33,350 nucleotides of DNA from Caedibacter sp. 37-49. Its GTDB lineage: Bacteria; Pseudomonadota; Alphaproteobacteria; Caedimonadales; Caedimonadaceae. The stretch spans positions 1 through 33,350 of the forward strand of contig MKUV01000059.1 of the NCBI GenBank assembly GCA_001898725.1, written 5' to 3'. Every line of letters starts with the position of its first letter. Positions within the stretch are counted from its first letter, which is position 1. The notes under the pieces are model-generated. The model saw nothing but the letters and a program-made list of their open reading frames with translations. It was not told the origin of the DNA and did no database searches. The position numbers and the translations under genes were made by a program. Below, piece by piece: positions 24,846 to 33,346 of this stretch.

Positions 24846-27800
24846 CTACTCATACATCTGCAACCATATATTATATGCTGCTTCTTTTGCTTTAGGTATG
24901 GTTGGAAAATATAAAATGTCTTTCCCTTTATATAAGTAATCCCCATTTATTCTTAAGCAGTAACCTTTTTTATCAGGTCTATTACTAGCCATAATTTCAA
25001 AGAATTTACCATAAATGAGTGATGTACGAGTGTAATCTGCAGATTGATACCAAAAAGGAAAATTGATCCATAAATCTTTAGTAACGTTTGCTTTCTGGTT
25101 AATGAAATATTGATTTCTTAGCTTTATCCTTGTAGCTGCATCGACTTTTTGTGTATGCGCGTAGTTTTCTTCTTGACTTTTAATAACTATTTTAGAACTA
25201 CCAAATTTTTTTATAAGTTCTTTCCCAACAGGTGTTTGATAAAAGGCTCGAATTTGCTTTGCTGCTTCAGGTCCTTCTAGCATAAATGTGGCCTCATGCT
25301 TATGGCTGAAGTAGAGTTCATCACGAGCAGCGCATAACCAGTTAAATGAACCTTCTGCAATAAGATTTCCATCCATAATTAAAGTTTTTGCATGGATATT
25401 TTCAAAAGTTAGTAGATGTAATAAATTTGAGTATTTATCCCTTAAGGTTGAAAGATATTTTTCTGCTAGATATTTAAATTTAGGTAAGCATACGAAGTAT
25501 ATACTTCGGTTTTCTGCTAATACAGTTTGGAGAAGAGGGATAACAAAGTCTCTTTGGTAAGTCTGAAGGCCATCCTTTGCAACAAAAGGCGACAGTATAA
25601 TTATTCTAGTTTTTACCTTTCTAAAAATATCGAGAAGCTCAAGTCGGTGTTCATCAATTGTTGGGATGTAAATAAGCTTTGAACGAGCATCTAAATCAAT
25701 TTCTTGTGAATCATTATATTTGGAAAATCTTTTAAATCTATAAGCTTCCATATAAGCATAGTCTGAAAATTCTCCTACCTCTTTTTTTACATAATATCTT
25801 AATATTCTCCATACTTGTTCTTTTAAATCATAGTAGGTTTCATCATTTCCTGTATAAACAATGGTTCTATTGAAAGACCGGAATTTAAGAGGGGCTGTTA
25901 AATCACTGAGCCAATTATATGATCCTATTGCAAATATTTTATCATCAATCATCAATATTTTTGCATGGGTCACAATTTTTGAGGCATCTATATTATGCTT
26001 ATAAAAGTAGTTTTCAACGCTTTTAGGAATAGGGTCATAATTGACGTTATTGCTTTCTTCAGAAAAGTTTAAACGAAAATATATAGTGACCCCTCTATTT
26101 CTTGCCTCAGGAATTAAGCTTTTAAACAAATGTGTCTCGAGAAGACGAGAGTAAAGGTTACCATAATTTGTAACGAGAATTTTATTTTTCACTGTTTTAA
26201 AAGCATTTTCCAGATATGCGACATGTTGTGCGTGATCTGATAAAAAAATAACTGAGCTTATTTGTGAAAGAGGGGTATTATTTTCTTCTTCTTGTTTGAC
26301 ATTTTCACCATTCTTTAATTTCTTTGGATGAAGAATAGCAAGTTTTTTTACAGGTAGATTGTCAGGTTGTGTATCAAAATCTGTATCTAATTCTTCTCTT
26401 TTGCGTTTTCTAAGTATTTTATCTTTTTGAGAGCTTATTATTGAATTATTATTTTGCAGATCATACTCTGATCTTAGGTTTTCATAAGCTAAACTTGTAA
26501 TAGTATTAAAATGTTTTAGCTTATTTATGCGTTCTTTATTGCGCACAACAAATGCTTGCATATTAGGAAAGGGGTCCATTCTATTAATATGTGAAAGCCT
26601 TAACTCTCCTGGTTTTTCAGAAGATAAACCATCAAGTGGACGCCCTTCAATTCTTCTCAATAAATCTTCAACAATAATGACGCCACAAGAATGTCCATCG
26701 TATTGCCTTTGTTTAAATGGGCTTTTAACTGATTTAATTATTAACTGTTGAGTGTTAGGATCATAAAATCTTAAACGAGCTTCGATACTTTCTTTAAGAG
26801 TATTGAAGTGTATATTATTTATTTCTCCCTTTCCCATCGGATCATGCACTTGAACTATTCCATTGTAAGCGTTGTTAAGCTTGTGGATGTATATTTCACC
26901 AAGAAGCCAATGCATTTGTGAAAGATTAAAAGGAAATAAGATTCTTGTATGAACTTCTTTATATTTGCTTAAAACTGGCATGAGCTCATCAAAGACATCT
27001 TTTCTTTCTTCTAAGCTTACTTCCCTAAGTTTAGATTCAAGATCTTCTAACGTTTGTTGTTTTATTGGATCGGTTAACCCTTGAGCCCAATTATTTTTTA
27101 TTTTTTCAAGATAATTTTTGATATCTGATGACTGAAACTCCCCAAGCAACTTTTCTAATGTATCAAGTGTAAATTCTTTTCTCAAATTATGGACAGCCTC
27201 CTCTAGCTCTCTTTCCTTGACTCCCTTATCTTGTTTTTCTTTATTGAGGAAGTTATCAATGGGGAGAGAAGAAAGCTGAATATTGTTGTAGGCTTGAATA
27301 TTTCGTTGCCCAAGAGTATCAACAGCTGATGTAACTGCAACCAGATAGGATTTTTGATCTTCATGGCTTAAAATGGTTTCATTTTTCTCTGATGACATTA
27401 ACAAGAATTTACTATGAGGGGCGTATGTAAAAGTCCCTAATCTTTCTTTAAGGTAAGTATCTATATAATCATTAATATCCCTGTCATCATAAAAAAATTG
27501 TTCTATGTTAGATTCAGGTGCAAATAAATCCTCTTCAATATTATTATTTTGTGTACTGGGTTTTATATTAGATATTGTTGTAGTGCTAGAATCTTTATTA
27601 GTAAGGTCATGCAAAAGTGCTTTAGCATCTTCATGCCCCTGATGAACTGCCTTAGTAAGCCAATGTATGGATTCATCGTAAGCGCTTTTTTGTCCATTTT
27701 GAGCCCAAATATTGTATGCTCTTCTTCCTTCATCAAATTGAGCCTGAGCATTACCAGATTGTGCTTTACGAAATTGTTCAAGCCCTAAATCATATTCATT

Positions 27801-27884
27801 ACTTGCCACAAGAAGGGGATTAAGAAGAATTGAATAAACAAAAATTAATAATACCTGACTATATATTTTGCCCATATGCTTCAT
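24846..27884 (-). CDS. Secreted multidomain effector: Sel1, Ulp1-like protease, NLS-like patch, two HKD (PLD-like) domains
   Basis: The 1012-residue protein has a signal peptide (1-28, ending 'LLVAS|NEY'). A Sel1-like repeat pair follows at about 34-92. Residues about 140-415 look like a C48/Ulp1-type cysteine protease: H325 in 'SQMHWLLGEIYI', D348 in 'VQVHDPMG', Q394 and C400 in 'QRQYDGHSCG'. The Gln-Cys spacing of six matches Ulp1/SENP enzymes. A basic patch 'RKRKRE' (492-497) resembles a nuclear localisation signal. Two HKD motifs follow: H640/K642/D647 with 'GSYNW', and H831/K833/D838 with 'GSFNW', forming one phospholipase D-type active site. Such pairs cleave phospholipids or nucleic acids. 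Predicted action is in the host, on SUMO/NEDD8/ubiquitin-like conjugates and a phosphodiester. An aagga site precedes the ATG. I know of no characterised protein with this domain order. Confidence 0.85.
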   Translation of the reverse strand: MKHMGKIYSQVLLIFVYSILLNPLLVASNEYDLGLEQFRKAQSGNAQAQFDEGRRAYNIWAQNGQKSAYDESIHWLTKAVHQGHEDAKALLHDLTNKDSSTTTISNIKPSTQNNNIEEDLFAPESNIEQFFYDDRDINDYIDTYLKERLGTFTYAPHSKFLLMSSEKNETILSHEDQKSYLVAVTSAVDTLGQRNIQAYNNIQLSSLPIDNFLNKEKQDKGVKERELEEAVHNLRKEFTLDTLEKLLGEFQSSDIKNYLEKIKNNWAQGLTDPIKQQTLEDLESKLREVSLEERKDVFDELMPVLSKYKEVHTRILFPFNLSQMHWLLGEIYIHKLNNAYNGIVQVHDPMGKGEINNIHFNTLKESIEARLRFYDPNTQQLIIKSVKSPFKQRQYDGHSCGVIIVEDLLRRIEGRPLDGLSSEKPGELRLSHINRMDPFPNMQAFVVRNKERINKLKHFNTITSLAYENLRSEYDLQNNNSIISSQKDKILRKRKREELDTDFDTQPDNLPVKKLAILHPKKLKNGENVKQEEENNTPLSQISSVIFLSDHAQHVAYLENAFKTVKNKILVTNYGNLYSRLLETHLFKSLIPEARNRGVTIYFRLNFSEESNNVNYDPIPKSVENYFYKHNIDASKIVTHAKILMIDDKIFAIGSYNWLSDLTAPLKFRSFNRTIVYTGNDETYYDLKEQVWRILRYYVKKEVGEFSDYAYMEAYRFKRFSKYNDSQEIDLDARSKLIYIPTIDEHRLELLDIFRKVKTRIIILSPFVAKDGLQTYQRDFVIPLLQTVLAENRSIYFVCLPKFKYLAEKYLSTLRDKYSNLLHLLTFENIHAKTLIMDGNLIAEGSFNWLCAARDELYFSHKHEATFMLEGPEAAKQIRAFYQTPVGKELIKKFGSSKIVIKSQEENYAHTQKVDAATRIKLRNQYFINQKANVTKDLWINFPFWYQSADYTRTSLIYGKFFEIMASNRPDKKGYCLRINGDYLYKGKDILYFPTIPKAKEAAYNIWLQMYE

Positions 27885-28124
27885 AATTTTCCTTAAGCTT
27901 TTATTAACCTAATATAATCTAAATGATTTAAGCATCATAAGGATTTATATATTAATTCAGAGTAAAAAAATTTTAAATTAGTAAAAAAGCAAAACCACTT
28001 TTATCAATTGAAAAATATATTGTTTCTTTTCATTTAACCAAGCATGATATTAAAATAATAAATTAGTAACTTAACTATATTAAGTTATTTTAAATCAACT
28101 CGTAATAATGTTGGAGAGGGGTTC

Positions 28125-28358
28125 ATGAACTATAAAGCTTTAGTTAGTATTGTGTTAACAGTTTTTTTAGGTTTGAATTTCTTTCCTTGTAGAGGAACCG
28201 ATAATTTAGATCACTCTTATGATTCTCAGCCTCCTGCAAAGAAGAGAAGAATTCAACAAGAAGATGACAAAGGGGCGGTAAGCGTAATTCTTAACCAACC
28301 AGAATTACCTGTAGATGGTTATATTCATCATAGTCATTTTTGGAAGGGGAGGTCATGA
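28125..28358 (+). CDS. Small exported peptide with NLS-like patch
   Basis: The 77-residue product has a signal peptide ('KALVSIVLTVFLGLNFFPCRG') followed by 'QPPAKKRRIQQEDD' (35-48), a near-perfect monopartite nuclear localisation signal by appearance. The rest is short and polar. The ribosome site is strong (ggagaggggttc before ATG). Its TGA overlaps the ATG of the next gene (ATGA at 28355-28358), so the two are translationally coupled. It is divergent from the Ulp1-HKD effector, whose start lies 240 bp away, so the two may share regulation. Confidence 0.65.
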   Translation: MNYKALVSIVLTVFLGLNFFPCRGTDNLDHSYDSQPPAKKRRIQQEDDKGAVSVILNQPELPVDGYIHHSHFWKGRS

Positions 28359-28855
28359 AAATAAAATTTTATAAAACTACAATACTTGGTATCATTTTTT
28401 TTCAATTTATATCAGTTAGGTTTTCTCTTGCGTCTGAGATTTCTAATTTAAATGATATTGAACCATTGCACTATGTTCAACAATTTACAATTCCCTCTAA
28501 AGAAGCTTCAGAGCTTCTTAAGCCCCATTGGCACCATAATAATAAAGGTAAATTAGCACAACAGATAGAGGTATCTAGTCCGACACTCAAAAGTTTAATT
28601 GAAGAAAAAAAAGCTAATAAGGCCCTTAAGCAATTTAATATTACCCTTATTGAAGATAGCAAGTTTTGGGCAGAGATATTTCCAACTCCTTATGCCAAAG
28701 CACAAATTATTCTAGGACAGCTCCTTAGTGAAACTCCTGAAACTGTGGTCGCACATCAATTGGAAGTATCAGTTAATAGCCTTCAATCCTTCTTACAGGG
28801 TAATAAAGATAAAGAAATTTTAAAACAGCTCCCAAAAGTCTCAATAGAAAATTAG
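28355..28855 (+). CDS. Exported protein with two HTH-like repeats, in frame with the nuclease downstream
   Basis: The ATG at 28355 is preceded by ggggagg and overlaps the previous stop (ATGA); a TTG further upstream has no such site. The product has 166 residues: a signal peptide ('TTILGIIFFQFISVRFSLAS', about 1-27), then two similar ~30-residue modules, 'KLAQQIEVSSPTLKSLIEE' (66-84) and 'VVAHQLEVSVNSLQSFLQG' (131-149), each ending in 'K.LKQ'. They resemble the helix-turn-helix of repressor-like proteins ('lA..l.VS..tL..fL.G'). The frame ends with TAG at 28853, but the same frame continues through eleven sense codons directly into the NUC1 nuclease ORF. The amber codon therefore splits what was probably one gene, with this part supplying the export signal. 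Confidence 0.7.
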   Translation: MKIKFYKTTILGIIFFQFISVRFSLASEISNLNDIEPLHYVQQFTIPSKEASELLKPHWHHNNKGKLAQQIEVSSPTLKSLIEEKKANKALKQFNITLIEDSKFWAEIFPTPYAKAQIILGQLLSETPETVVAHQLEVSVNSLQSFLQGNKDKEILKQLPKVSIEN

Positions 28856-28888
28856 CCCTCTAGAGTTCCAAAGAGTCTAAGTGATTCA

Positions 28889-31282
28889 ATGCTTCCTATC
28901 AAAATGCTTCAAGCAACTTATGACTTTAAGGCTGTACCAGGCTCAATGGTGCATGTTGATAGCTTTAGAGCTGTATACTCTTCTGTAGAAGGTCATGAAG
29001 TACTTTATGGCTCTTTTGATCGTGGAAAAGGACATATTCTTCCCAACAAAGAGCTTTTAAAAGCGCAGCAAGAAAAGCATCTTGCTTACTTTAAAACAAT
29101 AACAAATGAATTTAAGTCTGCAAATCCAACAATTTCTGAGCATCAAATTGCTGAGCTAATTGGAGATATGTCAATTGAAGCAAGTCCTTCTCCAGGGTTA
29201 GGAAAAATTTATTTAGGATCTCCCAATCAACCTAAGAAATTACAACAACACATTCACTTACCTCAAAAAGCAGAGAGAGTATTTTTCACTGATGGTTCAC
29301 AAGCTCCCAATTTTGTTTCAATAACGGGATCAGAAACTAAGGAATCTTTTGCACAAACTCGACCAAAGAATGCAACATATGATGGAGATAGATCTTATCC
29401 TATGAAGGCCTATACCTATAGCCATAAACTTTCTACTGGCCATATTATTACTTTTGATCGCGGACATGGTTGTGACCATGCGGACACATTAGAGCATACA
29501 GGTATTTTATCAACTAAGCATCCTAATAACTATACACCCCAGAATAGTTATTATAATGAGCACATAAGAAATCCTTTAGTTGCAATGATTCGAAATTCAG
29601 GGGGGGCATATAGAGAAATTGCACTTTATCATCCTTCTCCTTTTTTAACCGATGGCGTTAAAATTCCAGAAGCCTTCATTTTTATAGAAATATACGATAG
29701 AGCTAGAAAAGCGTTTTTTTTCCCAAATCTTGTTGCTTATGAAGCTTTAAATTTCGAGAAAAAGCATAAATCAAAATACTTAAATTATTTAGATCTTTAC
29801 CGTGTCGATGCGCTTATTGAATATTTCTATAATCCTTTTATCCAAGCAGAAGATCCTATTTCTCATATGGAGCAATATAATAAAAGCACGATTACCGCTC
29901 ATAGAATCTATTTTGATATCTCGTCTTTATTCAAAAATATGACAGAACATGCTTTTCCATCAAGAGCTAGATCAACTTTAATTAAGTCCATTATGCATCA
30001 AAGTTATAACACGGCTGCAATTTTAGATTTCCAAAAATTTATTGGACTTGAAGATGCCATTAATTATTATGGAAGGAATGAGCTATATTGGGCTCTTGAT
30101 GACCGCCCTTTAAAAGAAGTACATAAAACTTTCGATGCTCACTTTCCTATGCTTTCAGAGCCCATCCAAAAAGCTTATCAAGAAACGTTAGAAAAATTTC
30201 CCAGCCTTTCTTCAATACACCCTGATCAAAGGCTTAGAATATTTAATCTTACATTCGGGACGTTGATAGAAATGATGGAGGAGCCCGACCGAGAGATAAT
30301 AAGGACTATTATTGGAGGGAAAAGTATTCAAGATTTGGATTTAGCTCAAAAACTTCTCCATATAGCCTTTCATCGAATTAAGCAAGGTGACTACAATGAC
30401 AGAGCTTTATCAGGAATTAGACATATTTTAAAACATGTTGCTGAATTTGAAAAAGAGGATAAAGCACTAGAGCTAGACAAGTTTTTTAAAGATAAAAGCA
30501 ATATAGTAAAATCAATCTATGACTATAATGAAATGCTTTTTTGGGTACCTCCATCTTCAGACCATGCATCTGATGAAGAAAACAAAATATGGCAATTTTT
30601 TAAATCTCAAATCATTGTAAATAAATTGAAGTATGGCATCAGCCAGATTAAGAACAATAATTCCACGGTAAATTTACTTTTAGAAATGTTGTTAATACTT
30701 GAGTTTGAACCTGATACTAGAGTGTTTATCTCTCCTTTAGAAGTTTGTAACGTTCTTAATTCAATGGAGCTTATGAAAACAACTTTAGCAGAAAAAAAGA
30801 AACTAGCAGATTTCTTTTACAGGTATGATTATGATGATGAGAGTGATAAGTGGGTACAAAAAATACAAGATCACTTTGAAGAAGAGACAACTCAAGAAAA
30901 TGCTGAATTATTTGCGCAGTGGCTTAGAGAAGGACTTGGCGCTATAGAAAAAAATTATAAGGCAGCAGAGGAGATATTAATAAGCGCAGCATGTTATCAG
31001 CAAGCACTAAAATACCGAAATGGTGAAGTTGATGGGTATCCAAAAGATTCTAAAGAAGCTTTTGAGGTGGCGTTGAATTTGTTTGGTTCACTTGCAAAGC
31101 AGGGGCACAAAAAGGCAATGCATAATAAAGCAATGATTCATTACAAAAGAAATGAGTATGTTAAAGCTTATAAATGGTTTGCAAAGGCAGCTGACAAGGG
31201 GCTCGAGCAATCACTAAATAATTTGCTTAATATGCAAAAAGATCCAAAGATAGCTCCAATAGTGGCTGCGTTAGGTAAATAA
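28889..31282 (+). CDS. NUC1-type DNA/RNA non-specific endonuclease with C-terminal Sel1 repeats
   Basis: The ORF has 797 residues. The beta-beta-alpha-metal nuclease core shows 'FDRGHGCDH' (DRGH at 190-193, H193 the general base) and 'NNYTPQNSYYNEHIRN', with N223 the metal-ligand Asn 30 residues later; this is the order and spacing of the Anabaena NucA/Serratia nuclease family (pfam01223). The family cleaves DNA and RNA without sequence preference. A long helical middle region follows (about 270-690), and a Sel1-like pair lies near the C-terminus ('AFEVALNLFGSLAKQGHKKA', 'YVKAYKWFAKAADKGLEQ'). This ORF has no signal peptide and no ribosome site. It lies in frame 33 bp after the amber stop of the exported ORF upstream, so it is either the rest of a split gene or expressed by readthrough. 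Confidence 0.8.
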   Translation: MLPIKMLQATYDFKAVPGSMVHVDSFRAVYSSVEGHEVLYGSFDRGKGHILPNKELLKAQQEKHLAYFKTITNEFKSANPTISEHQIAELIGDMSIEASPSPGLGKIYLGSPNQPKKLQQHIHLPQKAERVFFTDGSQAPNFVSITGSETKESFAQTRPKNATYDGDRSYPMKAYTYSHKLSTGHIITFDRGHGCDHADTLEHTGILSTKHPNNYTPQNSYYNEHIRNPLVAMIRNSGGAYREIALYHPSPFLTDGVKIPEAFIFIEIYDRARKAFFFPNLVAYEALNFEKKHKSKYLNYLDLYRVDALIEYFYNPFIQAEDPISHMEQYNKSTITAHRIYFDISSLFKNMTEHAFPSRARSTLIKSIMHQSYNTAAILDFQKFIGLEDAINYYGRNELYWALDDRPLKEVHKTFDAHFPMLSEPIQKAYQETLEKFPSLSSIHPDQRLRIFNLTFGTLIEMMEEPDREIIRTIIGGKSIQDLDLAQKLLHIAFHRIKQGDYNDRALSGIRHILKHVAEFEKEDKALELDKFFKDKSNIVKSIYDYNEMLFWVPPSSDHASDEENKIWQFFKSQIIVNKLKYGISQIKNNNSTVNLLLEMLLILEFEPDTRVFISPLEVCNVLNSMELMKTTLAEKKKLADFFYRYDYDDESDKWVQKIQDHFEEETTQENAELFAQWLREGLGAIEKNYKAAEEILISAACYQQALKYRNGEVDGYPKDSKEAFEVALNLFGSLAKQGHKKAMHNKAMIHYKRNEYVKAYKWFAKAADKGLEQSLNNLLNMQKDPKIAPIVAALGK

Positions 31283-31291
31283 AGAGATATA

Positions 31292-31735
31292 TTAACGCCA
31301 CCTTGATATAAAACATGCCATTTTAAGGATTGATTTTTCGAAAGTAATACTTGGTTTTTTTAGTTTTAAGGTATAAGCGAGTAAAGCTGACAAGATATTA
31401 GCAAAAATAGTTTTGAACTGAGTATTGTCTTGTATACTGTAAGTGTAAAATTGCTTTAAGTTAATCAATAGCAGATTGAATAACGTCTCATTTATTGAGC
31501 CACCTTTTTCTGATGGGTTTAAGGAGCTGTTTTTTATATTCCGCTTAAGCCTGGTGATAAGTTCTATGCTGGAAGGTTTAAGGGTTTGAGCAAGTTTCTT
31601 ATTCAAATAGCCTTTATCGCCAAAGAGCCATCCTTTAAATCCTCGTGTAAGAGTTTGAACAAAGCTTCGGTCATCTGTCCTTCTTAAAGTTATTTTGAAA
31701 TTTATGAGTTCTCCCTTATTATTAGTTGAAACCAA
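31292..31735 (-). pseudogene. IS982-family transposase remnant
   Basis: The frame reads 'TNNKGELINFKITLRRTDDR', 'FKGWLFGDKGYLNKKLAQ' and 'ITRLKRNIKN', the central catalytic region of IS982-family transposases ('ndKGELlnF.lT..n.DDR', 'lfGDKGYis..L'). A frameshift follows; the expected 'KR..IE...DQLK' segment is seen only in another frame, before the frame returns to 'NILSALLAYTLKLKKPSI', the family C-terminus. The N-terminal half is missing and the apparent start is only a TTG. The minus-strand sequence upstream (31740-31860) encodes an unrelated hydrophobic stretch. It is non-functional. Confidence 0.82.
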
Positions 31736-31947
31736 GATTACAATCCTTGTGAGGTAGAAATAGCTGACATTTATAGCTGCGAGAATGATAGCTGGAAGGG
31801 ATATTAGCCAGATGAGACGATTTCCTTGACGGAAAGTTTTTGAATCTTAATAAAATCTGCTTTTTGCCTTTTAAGAACATTACATTTCTTGCACTATTGG
31901 GATATTCATTTTTTAATGTCCATTCAAGTATTTTTGACTAATAAACA

Positions 31948-31977
31948 TTGAATTTATTGTGCTAATTTATGTATTAT
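31948..31977 (+). promoter_or_regulatory. Candidate promoter of the second MBL gene
   Basis: TTGAAT (31948-31953) and TATTAT (31972-31977) with an 18-nt spacer lie 35 bp upstream of the ATG at 32012. A ribosome site (agga, near 31999) follows. Confidence 0.4.
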
Positions 31978-32011
31978 AGACTAAAATATCTATTGGTTAG
32001 GAATTATCAAG

Positions 32012-33346
32012 ATGCATATTAATTACTCTCTCAAGAAAGCTTCAGCTTCTTTTATTATAGTAACTTTAATTACTATAATAAGTAGCTCATTTTGCTTTCA
32101 TGCTTCAGCTTCAGAAGAGAAGCCTAGTAGCAAAAAGCGTCTCATATCACAAGTAGAAAATGTAGATTCTTCCCTTGAACCTGCAGCAAAAAGGTTAAAA
32201 GAAGATCAAGAACCCAAAAAGGAAGAGGGAGCGAAGCAGGAGCTTAAAAAGGAAAATGAATTAAAAGATGCCTTTTATATCTTTAATGTAGGGCAAGGAA
32301 ATTCACAACTTGCTATTTATGCGGAAGGCTTAGAGGAACCTTTCGGTGTTCTCTATGATTGTGGAACTTCAGCCCAAACGGTCAGTGATAAGATTTTAAA
32401 GTCCCAAGCTGCTAATAAAAAGAAGAAAGCTTTCTTGGTTAAAAATGATTTCAGTCGTCAACCAGAACAGCTTGTACTTTCTAGCGGCGTTGCTGTCTCA
32501 TCCTCAGAATCTAAAGATAAGAACATTATTCTAGAAGAAAAAAAACAAGAGGAGGCCTCTCATGAGAGTTTGCCAAGCTCTCAAGGGAGCTTTAGCAATG
32601 AGGCAAAAAAAGAAAAACGTATAACCTCAATTACGACAAGTATAAAATCCTCGTTAGAAACGATTAAAAATTTATTTGTTATTTTGTCTCATCCTGATAA
32701 AGATCATATCAATTTATTAGAAGAATCTTTGCCTAATAATTTAAATGTTTTATTTATTCTCTGTGGCAACTTCTTTATGGAGAGTGAGAGTGAAGATCTG
32801 AAAACAGATGTTGGAAATTTATTCTCCTTCATAGAGAAAAGGAAAAGAACAAGCAGTAAAGAAACCTATGTGACTCTTCCTTATTTCTGGCCTTCAGAGA
32901 GCATAAATCCTTATTCTGTTCTACAATATAAATCTGTTAGAGAATATGTGGAATTCTATCCCCAATTGGCTTTACCCCAAGACATTAATAGACACATCCC
33001 AGAAAGCTTTCAAGGACAGTTCTCAACATTTTTACAAAAAATGATAATAGTAGATCAACAAGACCAAATAGAAGATAAATCGAAAGAAAGTACTAGCCCT
33101 TTTTATCAAAAATATTTAGGGAAGCCGCAATTAAATAATATTTATATATGGTCTATGAATCAAATTTCTGATGATATTAATAATCATTCGTCTGTTGTAT
33201 CTTTTAGAATGCCTAATTTAGAAAAGACATTTATTTGTACGGGTGATGCAGGACCCGAAGTTTTTCAAAAGATTCAAAAGAAGGTGCGTATTCCAGTCAA
33301 TTCGAACGCTAAATCCAGTTTAATCCGAATGGCGATTCCGATCTAA
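32012..33346 (+). pseudogene. Second secreted ComEC-like MBL hydrolase, 3'-truncated by an IS end
   Basis: This paralogue of the gene at 2489-4609 has the same layout. The export signal is at 1-33 ('ASFIIVTLITIISSSFCFHA'). The linker has basic clusters KKR (41-43) and 'PAAKRLKED' (57-65), the latter differing at two of nine positions from the c-Myc nuclear localisation signal. The MBL motifs follow: 'FNVGQGNSQLAIY', 'LSHPDKDHINLL' and 'FICTGDAGPEVF'. After 'KIQKK' (about 33285) similarity to the paralogue stops, and the frame runs into repetitive IS-end sequence to a stop at 33344. The 'HHGS' and final 'HGHP' motifs are therefore missing and the metal site is incomplete. The gene was probably functional until the insertion. 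Confidence 0.8.
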
